Source: Alistipes sp. CAG:435 (GTDB lineage Bacteria; Bacteroidota; Bacteroidia; Bacteroidales; UBA932). Taken from it: a stretch of 64,000 bases of DNA. Where the stretch lies: the NCBI GenBank assembly GCA_000433355.1, contig FR893152.1, positions 3,919 through 67,918 on the forward strand, read 5' to 3'. The first letter of the stretch is position 1. Each line of letters starts with the position of its first letter. This document shows, piece by piece, positions 43,832 to 52,088 of this stretch. The notes below the pieces were generated by a model. That model worked only from the letters and a program-made list of their open reading frames with translations. It ran no database searches and was not told the DNA's origin. The position numbers were made by a program, and so were the translations under genes.

Positions 43832-44387
43832 ATTTTACAAATATTACGACATCGCTACACTTGCAAACGGGTATTGTCTGGAAATACGTCATAATGTACA
43901 TAGCTATTATAACGACACCATACATTTGGATGATACTGACATCATCGTTTCCACATTGTGGGGCCACATTCCTTTGCAAGAAGCCTATTTTACAGAAAGC
44001 GTCATCTCGGATTTTCGCAGAATCCTATATAAGGGAGAGAAATTGACATTTGCCGAGTTTAACAAAGAATGTGAAAGGTGCGTTGAGTTTATCCAGAACG
44101 CTGTTATCGCAAGTCGAGCAAAGCATAAAATCGTTATGACACATCATGTTCCTTCGTTTCGTATGCAGCATCCCAAATTTGCAAATAGCAAGGCAAATGG
44201 GGCTTTTACCGTGGAATTAGAAGGCTACATACAAAGCTGCGACATCGAGTATTGGATTTACGGACACTCACACTATAATGTGGATATGAAAATTGGCAAT
44301 ACTCAATGTGTCACAAATCAATTGGGTTATGTCTTTCACAATGAGCATCTGACATTTAATCCAGGAAAATTCATTGAATTGGACTAA
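43803..44387 (+). pseudogene. 5'-truncated calcineurin-like metallophosphoesterase
   Basis: From QVIICMGNHEF on, the frame reads as the C-terminal two thirds of a cytoplasmic metallophosphoesterase: GNHEF (metal ligand motif III), MTHHVPSF (motif IV) and YGHSHYN (motif V). The first metal motifs (DLHxE and GDI) are lost, so the two-metal site cannot form. The junction with the toxin remnant lies at about 43800-43806 and the reading frames differ by one. It is a fusion of two gene pieces, not a natural start. Confidence 0.75.
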
Positions 44388-44482
44388 AATTAAACAAGAG
44401 GGCCGATTCATCACGGACAGACTCTCTTTTTACAAATTAACTTTCAACTAATCAATTTGAACAAAAAGAATCTTACACTTTC

Positions 44483-44698
44483 CTATTTCATATATAGCAT
44501 AACTTTGGTATGTCTGTTAGCTTCAGTGGGCACATAATTGGAAATACCTCCTTGACTGACCTTTGTTATATTTTCAACAGCCACTCCGCGCTTACACAAC
44601 TCCGTGGCAATATAATCAGCTCTTGATGCGCTCAATTTATTGTTTTTCTGGTCAACAATGCGGCCGAAAGCCAGCCTTGAAACCAGATGCGGCCGCAA
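44483..44698 (-). pseudogene. C-terminal fragment of an OmpA-family protein
   Basis: The last 55 residues match the peptidoglycan-binding OmpA C-terminal domain: NKLSASRADYIATELCKRGV (helix with the conserved Arg), then ISNYVPTEANRHTKVML. The beta-barrel and first half of the OmpA domain are absent, and the upstream sequence (MRPHLVSRLAFGRIV) is unrelated. It lies just downstream of the rhamnosidase gene on the same strand. Confidence 0.65.
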
Positions 44699-44741
44699 GC
44701 ATCATCGCTCACGGCCGCACCAAAATCACGATGTGCAGACA

Positions 44742-46985
44742 TCAGTCAACCTTGATTTTCAATGAATATTTCCCTGCGGCCAGAGACTTAGGCTTGCCGT
44801 TGGAAGCTGCGACGGTCGCCGTTGTGCCTTCCGGGACCTCGATTGTGAGCGAGGCTGTATGCGCCTTGGCGGATTTCCTGCTGATTGAGACGCGGATCAT
44901 TCCGTAATGGGTCTCAAGAGCGGCGGAAGCGGTCTTCAAAGTTCCCAGCTGAGGCTTGACTTCGAAAGTCTGGAAGCCTGGAGCCGTCGGATCGATCCCG
45001 CAGAGTTTCTGGCTCAGGATCGTAAGCGGGCCTCCACTCCAGGCGTGGTTGATCGTGCCGCCGCCAAAGCCTTCGCTGCCGATTCCCCAACCCTCGAACA
45101 AGGTCGTATAGTCATACTTAAGCATCTTGGCGTAGCGGGACTTCATCCTTTCGATGGCGAAGTCGGCGTGTCCCATCTTGAAGAGAGCCTCAAGGACATA
45201 CTTTTCCATGTAAGGACTGGCGTGATATTCCTTTTTAAGCGTCTCGAACAGAGCCGGATACTTGTCCGGTGAGGCAAGACCGGAGACAACGGCCATAGCC
45301 TGAGCGCGGTCATCTGTCTGTTTTTTATAGTTAGGGTCACGGTAGGCGGAACCGGTCCAATACTGCGCGTCAAACGCATCGGAGATTCTTTTCATCAAAG
45401 CTTCGATAGTCTCCGCATCCCTCTGCTTGCCGAGAATGCGTGCGAACTCCTTTTGAGACTTGAGGGCAAGGTAATACCAGCAGTTCGTCAGAACCTCGGT
45501 GTCGATGTCATCGCCCCAGTCGCCCCAGTTCCAGTCGCCCTGACGGACGTTCAGAAGACCATTTTCCTTGAATTCCCAAAGACCGGTTCCAAGCAGATAG
45601 CGCTGCACCTTAGGATAGACCTCGGCCACGAAGGTGCTGTCACCGCTGAACCAGTACTGGGTGTGGAAACCGTACCAGCCCACGGAAGCGAGCATCTGGA
45701 GCGGGAGTTCTATCACACGGTTGCCGGCCGGCACCGGAGAATAGACCACCCCGTTCGCCTCCTGCCAGTTCACAAGCTCAAGGATCCCCTTTCTGGCAAG
45801 CAGCTGGCCTGACGGAGACAACGCGTAGAACGCCTCTCCCAGTTCGTTTACCTCATCTCCCCACCACTGGGCGCGCTCACGGTCAGGACAATCCATATAG
45901 GTGTCACGCATTGTGATGTAAAGCGTCCTCGCCGCGCGTTTCCAAAGTTCATTAAGGAACGGATCCTCGCACTCGAACGAGCCAGAGAACTCGGTGTCAT
46001 AACCAGTCTCACGGTACTTAAGATCAATGACTTTCACTCCCGAGGGTACGATGTACCAAACCTCGTGGCCGTTCATCCAGCCGAGGTTCTCATATTCCTG
46101 AACACCTTTGCGGGCAATGTACTCAGCGCGGACATTGTTCTCGCTGCCGCCACGATAGTTGTCGGTCATTATCCTGACCATCTCGCCACCGTTCGCCTCG
46201 ACCTTGAGGTATGGAGTTATCTGGGCGTTGTAAGGCAGCTTGCAATAGACGGTGTCATTGGATTGACGTACAGAGACATATTCCTTGAGTCCGTAATCCT
46301 TCCACATCGGGATCGGGCGCTCGACAAGCTCGCCCATCGCCGGCCACGCCATCTCATCCACATTGTCGGCCCCGTGCATCTTGCGGCGGACGTCAAAGCC
46401 AGGCATATTCCAACCTTGCATCTCTTTGCGCGCGTCGAAGCGGATGTTGCTTTCCGGGAGACGGTAGTTCGGATGCGGGGCGTCCGTGCTGCTGTAGGCT
46501 GGGTTAGGAACGCAGAGCCAGGATTTGTCGGAAAGGATCTTCAGTTCAGGAGATATGGCCTCGAAGATCAGCGCCGCCTGACCGCTGCTGTTGTGGCTGA
46601 ACCCCTGCTTTCCGAAGTGCCAGAGCAGGATGGCGATCGTGTTGTTGCCCTCCTTGAGGAAAGGTGCGATGTCAACCTTGTCGTAATAGGTTCCGTTCGG
46701 GAACGGTCCACGCTTGAGTCCACCCTCGAAGACAGCGAGTTCGCCATTGATCCACATCCAGTACTTTGAATCCACCGCGATCCTGGCGATAAGTTTGTCC
46801 GGACGTTTTGTCACATTGACTTCCTTTCGGTAGGAAATCCAGGTGTTTGTCGTGCTCTGGACCCAAGGATGAGTGATCCAATGGGCCTTCCAGTCGGAAC
46901 GGGACTCCGCGCCGGCGAATGAGGCCGAAGCAAGGGTCAAGGCCGCGGCGATGGCGGTCTTTCTGATCAGATTTGAAAGTTTCAT
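44742..46985 (-). CDS. Alpha-L-rhamnosidase, GH78 family
   Basis: Starting at 46985 the protein has 747 residues with a signal peptide (AAALTLASASFAGA); two further ATGs lie 2 and 4 codons upstream. The N-terminal beta-sandwich domain (ARIAVDSKYWMWINGE) precedes the (alpha/alpha)6 barrel from about 330. DCPDRERAQWWGDEVNELGEAFY at about 365 contains the catalytic acid Glu region of GH78, and the GWGIGSEGFGGGTINHAWS block with the C-terminal beta domain completes the family layout. It should remove terminal alpha-L-rhamnose from plant or bacterial glycans. No SusC/D or other rhamnose gene adjoins it. Confidence 0.88.
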   Translation of the reverse strand: MKLSNLIRKTAIAAALTLASASFAGAESRSDWKAHWITHPWVQSTTNTWISYRKEVNVTKRPDKLIARIAVDSKYWMWINGELAVFEGGLKRGPFPNGTYYDKVDIAPFLKEGNNTIAILLWHFGKQGFSHNSSGQAALIFEAISPELKILSDKSWLCVPNPAYSSTDAPHPNYRLPESNIRFDARKEMQGWNMPGFDVRRKMHGADNVDEMAWPAMGELVERPIPMWKDYGLKEYVSVRQSNDTVYCKLPYNAQITPYLKVEANGGEMVRIMTDNYRGGSENNVRAEYIARKGVQEYENLGWMNGHEVWYIVPSGVKVIDLKYRETGYDTEFSGSFECEDPFLNELWKRAARTLYITMRDTYMDCPDRERAQWWGDEVNELGEAFYALSPSGQLLARKGILELVNWQEANGVVYSPVPAGNRVIELPLQMLASVGWYGFHTQYWFSGDSTFVAEVYPKVQRYLLGTGLWEFKENGLLNVRQGDWNWGDWGDDIDTEVLTNCWYYLALKSQKEFARILGKQRDAETIEALMKRISDAFDAQYWTGSAYRDPNYKKQTDDRAQAMAVVSGLASPDKYPALFETLKKEYHASPYMEKYVLEALFKMGHADFAIERMKSRYAKMLKYDYTTLFEGWGIGSEGFGGGTINHAWSGGPLTILSQKLCGIDPTAPGFQTFEVKPQLGTLKTASAALETHYGMIRVSISRKSAKAHTASLTIEVPEGTTATVAASNGKPKSLAAGKYSLKIKVD

Positions 46986-47068
46986 TGTCATATACATTGA
47001 TTACTAACTCTCGTGTTAAATGGCCAGCAGCGGCCGGACCTTGGAAGTTCCGCGCCAAGGTTGAAAGA

Positions 47069-47076
47069 CAAATATA
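47069..47076 (-). promoter_or_regulatory. -7 box for the rhamnosidase gene
   Basis: TATATTTG on the minus strand matches TAnnTTTG and lies 83 nt before the start at 46985. The leader contains an ACCTTGG/CCAAGGT hairpin at 47040-47063. Confidence 0.5.
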
Positions 47077-47117
47077 ATCATTTTCGTCGATGAAAAACGG
47101 GTGTTCGTCGATTTGAG

Positions 47118-47148
47118 TTGAATAAAATCCACCGCGCGACTACTTTCG
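47118..47148 (+). promoter_or_regulatory. Promoter of the collapsed efflux operon
   Basis: TTG at 47118-47120 and TACTTTCG at 47141-47148 are 20 nt apart. It precedes two gene remnants and may still be active. Confidence 0.45.
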
Positions 47149-47168
47149 CCACCGGATTTTGATCATCA

Positions 47169-47276
47169 ATGAATATGAAAAAGTACGTTATCATCATTAT
47201 CACAGCCCTGACGGTCGTCTCTCTGACCGCCGGTGCCCAGGCGCTCGCCAAGCTTCCGGCAGAGAACGACTGCTGA
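47169..47276 (+). pseudogene. Exported-protein remnant: signal peptide joined to a short tail
   Basis: The 35-codon frame starts ATGAATATGAAAAAG, encodes a full signal peptide (KYVIIIITALTVVSLTAGAQ) and then only ALAKLPAENDC before the stop. Just ahead of an ABC-permease remnant, it most likely represents the two ends of an outer-membrane efflux (TolC-like) or similar exported protein with its middle deleted in frame. The identity of the original protein is inference. Confidence 0.5.
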
Positions 47277-47299
47277 CATATTCATAAAAGATTTTTGCA

Positions 47300-47464
47300 A
47301 TGAATTTCGCCAATCTATTCAGAATAGCCCTGAAAGCACTGGGCAACAACAAGTTCAGAGGATTCCTGACGATGCTCGGCATCATCATCGGTGTCTTCTT
47401 CGGTTGGTACCCGGCACGCAAAGCCTCCAACCTCGACCCGATTGAGGCCATCCGCTACGAGTAG
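47300..47464 (+). pseudogene. MacB-type ABC transporter permease with its centre deleted
   Basis: The 54-residue frame reads MNFANLFRIALKALGNNKFR, then GFLTMLGIIIGV, the exact N-terminus of MacB/FtsX-type permeases. It passes without break into FFGWYPARKASNLDPIEAIR, their exact C-terminus. About 350 residues, with the large periplasmic domain and three transmembrane helices, are missing. The deletion is in frame and the junction lies in GV, which occurs at both ends of intact homologues. The product cannot form a permease. Confidence 0.85.
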
Positions 47465-47496
47465 CGGCATATCACCACCTGGCACTTAGACACACT

Positions 47497-47520
47497 GGTC
47501 ACTTAGCTTGTCGAAGTGAC
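47497..47520. repeat. Copy of the dispersed GTCACTTCGACAAGC-type repeat
   Basis: GGTCACTTAGCTTGTCGAAG followed by TGAC is a small palindrome related to the copies at 783-859 and 56740-56761. It follows the end of the permease remnant. Confidence 0.65.
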
Positions 47521-47556
47521 AAAGTGTAGAAAAGGCAAAGCGGTTTTATGTGCAGG

Positions 47557-47638
47557 CGACAGCGAAAAAAAGGCAAAAGTCAAATTTTGCACGTTACCAA
47601 AATTTGACTTTTGATTTTTTCGCTGTCGTTTCTTTTTA
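47557..47638. terminator. 82-bp inverted repeat, probable bidirectional terminator
   Basis: Left arm CGACAGCGAAAAAA...AAAAGTCAAATTTTG pairs with CAAAATTTGACTTTT...TTTTTTCGCTGTCG, leaving loop CACGTTAC. Both outer parts hold runs of A/T, so a terminator could work on either strand between the efflux relic and the convergent GNAT gene. Confidence 0.65.
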
Positions 47639-47767
47639 TACGCTCTTTAACCCGCTTAAAGCGCCGTAATACACAATAAACTGTAAATCAACCCATTAGT
47701 TCATCACCCTTAGTTAGAGCCAACTAAAGATAACGGCTTTATTCCTTGTCTATCAATCGCTTATAAA

Positions 47768-48283
47768 TCACGGATCCAGCCGCATCACTTTCACTGGCCT
47801 CTCATCGCCCTGGTAGAGTTGGCTGCACCAGTTGATCTTGCCGGTGTCTTGGAAGCCGCATTTCTCCATGACTCGGCCGGAAGCGGGGTTATCAACGAAA
47901 TAATCACACCAGAGAGTATGGAAACCTTTAACATTGAAGCAGTAGTCGATCATCAGGCGAAGGGCCTCCGTACATATTCCTTTGTTCCAATATGGTTTGG
48001 CCACCCAGTAGCCGATTTCGGCGTCATCCTCGCCGATGCCGATGTTGCTCTCGCCGCTCGGATAATAACCAATACAGCCGATCGCCTCACCTGTCTCATT
48101 CAGCTCGATCGCCCAAGTGTGGTCATTTGTGAATATATTCCTGATCACATCAAGGCTTTCCTCGAGGCTCTTGTGCACCGGCCATCCAGCACGCGGACCG
48201 ACCTCCGGATCGGAAGCATATTTGAACAACGCCTCGGCATCGCTTTCCTGCCAAGGCCGCAGTGTTATCCTGTTCGTTTTCAT
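47768..48283 (-). CDS. GNAT-family N-acetyltransferase (RimJ/RimL-like)
   Basis: A 171-residue protein matching the Acetyltransf_3 group: it begins ITLRPWQESDAEALFKYASD, has GCIGYYP and EIGYWVAKPYWNKGICTEAL (the acetyl-CoA loop, Q/RxxGxG-like KGIC), and ends VMEKCGFQDTGK. Relatives acetylate ribosomal protein N-termini or small amines; the substrate is unknown. The gene stands alone. Confidence 0.87.
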   Translation of the reverse strand: MKTNRITLRPWQESDAEALFKYASDPEVGPRAGWPVHKSLEESLDVIRNIFTNDHTWAIELNETGEAIGCIGYYPSGESNIGIGEDDAEIGYWVAKPYWNKGICTEALRLMIDYCFNVKGFHTLWCDYFVDNPASGRVMEKCGFQDTGKINWCSQLYQGDERPVKVMRLDP

Positions 48284-48370
48284 TTCACTCTTTTCTTCTT
48301 TCCGTCAGTGACTTATCAGCCGTAAAAAATGTAAACGCCAAGCGTGGCTCTGGATTTGCGAAAGGGAGAG

Positions 48371-48505
48371 TCAAAAAGCGGCCGCGGCATAACTGTCACA
48401 CGACACGACACGTTCACCGACATGTGCCAAAGGGATGCGTGTCAGGACATAAAGCAGTGCGAATCCAGCCAGGGCAACAACTGATTTTGTTAAATTCGAT
48501 TTCAT
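48371..48505 (-). CDS. Possible 44-residue membrane peptide (or gene remnant)
   Basis: A short frame with a GAGG ribosome-binding site 5 nt before ATG encodes one hydrophobic segment (SVVALAGFALLYVLTRIPLA) followed by a short tail. It could be a real small membrane protein or the surviving start of a deleted one; no family is recognised. Confidence 0.3.
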   Translation of the reverse strand: MKSNLTKSVVALAGFALLYVLTRIPLAHVGERVVSCDSYAAAAF

Positions 48506-48739
48506 AAAACCTCACAAACCATATTTGACAAGCATTTGTGTCACTACCGTGACGATACTCTACAAATTTACATAAAAACTTATGTTTATAGTAAAGGATG
48601 TTACATAAAACAATGTTTTATAAATCTGATTCATCTTAACGAATTTATCGACAATTTTGTACATTTGTATTTTCCTTCTTGCACCATTCAAGGTCTCGTA
48701 AAGACGGAAATGGATTTTGTCTAAACAAAAGTACAGGAT
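48506..48739 (+). promoter_or_regulatory. Upstream region of the SusC/SusD operon
   Basis: This AT-rich leader region carries TACATTTG (48660-48667), a TAnnTTTG match 72 nt before the SusC start, without a clear -33 element. TTTACATAAAA...TTACATAAAAC repeats precede it. No sigma/anti-sigma or hybrid regulator gene adjoins, so how the operon is controlled is not evident. Confidence 0.4.
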
Positions 48740-51700
48740 ATGAACGAGTTACTATCCAAACTTCAAAGATGCGGGATTGTCTGGATCGCGGCCGTCTTGC
48801 TGACACAGATGACGGCGGCGGCGCAGAGCGTACTGCTTACCGGAAAGGTTGTGGACACGGACGGAGCTCCGGTGATCGGGGCGGGGATAATCTCTATGCA
48901 GAAAAAGACCACGGGAACGACCTCGGATCTGGACGGAAAGTTCAGTTTCAAGGTTCCGGATGGAACGGAATCCGTGCTGTTCTCCTCGGTCGGGATGAAA
49001 GACGTTGTCTATAAGATAGTTCCCGGCAAAACAGACGGCATCACTGTCGTGATGGAATGGGAGAGCACGCAGCTGGATCAGGTCGTGGTCACGGGTTACG
49101 CGCAGACAACTGTCAAAAGGATAACTGGCTCCGTGGCTGTCATCAATTCAGATAAGTTCGAGGCCAAGGCCATCTCGTCAGTCGATGCGCTGATGCAGGG
49201 TGAGGTCGCCGGTGTGGCCGTCTCGGCGACTTCCGGACAGCCAGGAACGCAGTCAAGGATCCGGATCAGAGGCGCTAACAACCTCTCTGGAACCAGCCAG
49301 CCACTTTGGGTTGTGGACGGAGTCCCGATGCAAAGTGACTCGCCAAGCCTCAGTTCCGAGCAGCTCGCCACCGGAGGCTTCGATGACATATTCGTGAATG
49401 GCATCGGCAACATCAACCCTAACGACATCGAGAGCATCACCATCCTCAAGGATGCCGCGGCGGCCGCCATCTACGGTTCCCGGGCGGCTAACGGTGTCAT
49501 CGTCGTGACCACGAAGAAAGGCGAGGCGGGAAGGATGAGGATCAACTACAACAACACGTTCACCCTCTCGATCAAGCCTCAGAGAACCCTGAATCTGATG
49601 AACTCGGCGGAGAAACTGGCCTGGGAGGACGAGCTGTGGAACGAGTTCTCGGCAAGCAAGTACGAGGAATCCCTGACGGACAACACTGTGGTCTATCCGG
49701 TTGTCGGAATCGTAGGTCAGATCAGGGCCGGGCTTGGGGGCTTCACCAAACTCAAAGGCGACACGGCGGCGCAGGACGCATACATAGCGTCATTAAGGGA
49801 GAACGACACCAACTGGTACAATCTCCTGTTCCGGAACGCTTTCTCGCAGGGGCACCATCTCTCCCTCAGCGGCGGTTCGGACAAGAGCACATATTATGTC
49901 GCTCTCGGAGTCAACGACGAGGACGGAATGCTGATACACAACAGCTACAGAAGGTACAATGTCAACTCGAAGATGACCCTCAAGCCTGTGGACTGGGTCC
50001 GCATCGACATCGGAATGGAGGCCGCAAGGCAGGAATCCAGGATGCCATATTCAAGCGTGGATCCGTTCAACTACGCCTACTTCTCCAATCCGTACGAGAA
50101 GGCGTACAACGATGACGGTTCCTACGCCGCCGACAACACCTGGTTCACCCTCGGGTACTACAACGGACGCGGAGTCGAACAGGTGATGCCGAAGAACGGA
50201 TTCAGCCTCCTCCGCGAGCTGGACTCAAACTACAGCTCCACAAAAAACACGAACGGAACGTTCAGGACGCAGGTGGATCTCAAGATTCTGGAGCCTCTGC
50301 ACTTCGTCGGGCTGGCGTCATATTCATTCGCAAACAACTCCACCGACAAGGTCGTGGACAAGGACACTTATACGGCCTTCCGGGACAGGCTCGGAAGCGA
50401 CGACCGCTCGCAGACAAATCTCTACGGAAGCATCTCCCAGAACAGGACCGACAGGAACAGCTATGTAGTCCGTGGGCATTTCGCTTTCAACAAGACTTTC
50501 GGGGAACTTCACACCGTCAATGTGCTGGCGGGAGCGGAAGTCCGAGGCTCGGACGCCAACACGATCTTCACAAAGCGCTACAACTACGATCCGAAGACCG
50601 GCACCACTTCCCTGCCGTCAGTCAGCGGCCCGCAGGACGAATGGGTGAGGCAGGTCGAGAAACTCAACGGGGAATATTTCAGCAAGACCCGCTACGCCTC
50701 GTTCTACGCCTCGGCGGACTACTATCTCGGAAAGACGATCGTCCTTAACGCGTCGTTCCGTACCGACGGCAGCTCCAACTTCGGAAGCAACAGGCAGTTC
50801 AATCCGACATGGAGCGCGGGAGCGGCCTGGCACCTTGGCGAGGAGGAATGGATCAGGAAAGCCATTCCGAATCTCTCGCACGCTACCCTCAGGGCAGCCT
50901 ACGGTTTCACGGGCGACGTGAACACCAGCACCTCCCACCTGCTTGTGATGCAGTACCTCCAGCAGCAGTACCGCTACTTCGGCGACGAGACTTTCAACCT
51001 CGGCACGATCCCGTCCGCCCCGAACCCGGACCTCGGCTGGGAGAAGACCCAAGACGCGAAGGTGGGACTGGACTTCGGCCTCTGGAAGGACCGGCTCACG
51101 GTGAACACTGAATATTACTACCGCCTCAGCACGGACGTGGTCACATCCTCGCCCGTCCAGAGCACGACAGGATTCACCTATGTCTACTTCAACGCCGCCG
51201 ACATCATGAACAACGGCGTGGAGGTCACGGTCAACGGCAAACTGCTCCAGAAAAAGGACTGGACCCTGGGGGCAGCCGTCAACTTCGCCTACAACTTCAA
51301 CAAGGTTCTGAAATATAAGCCCGTCTCCCAGAGCGGGATAACCTCCAAGGACCGCTACGTGGAAGGCTACCCGACCGGGGCGATCTTCAGCGGGAAGTAT
51401 TCCGGGATAGCCTCCGACACAGGACTCTACCAGTTCAGGCTCCGTCCGGACGCGCAGATCGCCACGGCCACCGACCTCAACAAGCCGGACAACTACCGCT
51501 ACTTCCTCGGCACCACCATCGCGCCGTACACCGGCGGCTTCAACCTCAGCGCATCGTGGAAGCAGCTGAAACTCAGCGTCAGCGGAATGTTCTCCCTCGG
51601 CTCGAAGACCTACGAGAAGATGCGCTACCCGGCCAGCTACAGCAACACCTCCCACAGCGGAGTCAGCACGGAGACCGTCCAGTCCCAGTTCAGCGACCTT

Positions 51701-52078
51701 TACGGCAACCACCTCAACGTGGAGAAGGACAGGACGAACAGATGGACACCTTCCCACACGACCGGAGTCAAGTACCCGCGCGTCTACGACTACTACGACG
51801 CCAGGTACAACTTCTCGTCCTACAACCCGATGGACTACAGCATCATCGACGCGGTCTACCTGAAGAACAACTCCTACGTCCGCATCAAGTCCATAATCCT
51901 GACCTACTCGCTGCCATCGGAGGCTGTCAAGAAACTGAGGATGAGAGGATTGAGCTTCAACATCTCGATGAACAACTTCTTCACGTTCACGGGCTACGAC
52001 GGTATGGACCCGGAAATCCCGGGAGCGACCTACCCGACCACCAGAAGCGTGTCCGGAGGCATCAATGTCGAATTCTAA
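48740..52078 (+). CDS. SusC/RagA-family TonB-dependent outer-membrane transporter
   Basis: A 1112-residue protein with a signal peptide (AAVLLTQMTAAAQ), a carboxypeptidase-regulatory-like domain (about 32-105), the TonB-box region (LDQVVVTGYA at about 112), the plug domain with the SusC signature (SRIRIRGANNLSG, WVVDGVPM, DAAAAAIYGSRAANGVI) and a 22-strand barrel to the C-terminal aromatic EF. It imports oligosaccharides or peptides bound by its SusD partner. It overlaps the SusD reading region by a few bases and is clearly cotranscribed. A large open frame on the opposite strand is a composition artefact. Confidence 0.95.
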   Translation: MNELLSKLQRCGIVWIAAVLLTQMTAAAQSVLLTGKVVDTDGAPVIGAGIISMQKKTTGTTSDLDGKFSFKVPDGTESVLFSSVGMKDVVYKIVPGKTDGITVVMEWESTQLDQVVVTGYAQTTVKRITGSVAVINSDKFEAKAISSVDALMQGEVAGVAVSATSGQPGTQSRIRIRGANNLSGTSQPLWVVDGVPMQSDSPSLSSEQLATGGFDDIFVNGIGNINPNDIESITILKDAAAAAIYGSRAANGVIVVTTKKGEAGRMRINYNNTFTLSIKPQRTLNLMNSAEKLAWEDELWNEFSASKYEESLTDNTVVYPVVGIVGQIRAGLGGFTKLKGDTAAQDAYIASLRENDTNWYNLLFRNAFSQGHHLSLSGGSDKSTYYVALGVNDEDGMLIHNSYRRYNVNSKMTLKPVDWVRIDIGMEAARQESRMPYSSVDPFNYAYFSNPYEKAYNDDGSYAADNTWFTLGYYNGRGVEQVMPKNGFSLLRELDSNYSSTKNTNGTFRTQVDLKILEPLHFVGLASYSFANNSTDKVVDKDTYTAFRDRLGSDDRSQTNLYGSISQNRTDRNSYVVRGHFAFNKTFGELHTVNVLAGAEVRGSDANTIFTKRYNYDPKTGTTSLPSVSGPQDEWVRQVEKLNGEYFSKTRYASFYASADYYLGKTIVLNASFRTDGSSNFGSNRQFNPTWSAGAAWHLGEEEWIRKAIPNLSHATLRAAYGFTGDVNTSTSHLLVMQYLQQQYRYFGDETFNLGTIPSAPNPDLGWEKTQDAKVGLDFGLWKDRLTVNTEYYYRLSTDVVTSSPVQSTTGFTYVYFNAADIMNNGVEVTVNGKLLQKKDWTLGAAVNFAYNFNKVLKYKPVSQSGITSKDRYVEGYPTGAIFSGKYSGIASDTGLYQFRLRPDAQIATATDLNKPDNYRYFLGTTIAPYTGGFNLSASWKQLKLSVSGMFSLGSKTYEKMRYPASYSNTSHSGVSTETVQSQFSDLYGNHLNVEKDRTNRWTPSHTTGVKYPRVYDYYDARYNFSSYNPMDYSIIDAVYLKNNSYVRIKSIILTYSLPSEAVKKLRMRGLSFNISMNNFFTFTGYDGMDPEIPGATYPTTRSVSGGINVEF

Positions 52079-52088
52079 AGAATCGGAA

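Noticed and set aside
43828..44046. A separate small protein starting at the ATG in GGGAAATCATGAA
   Set aside because: It is another frame of the metallophosphoesterase remnant; the GNHEF reading explains the same bases.
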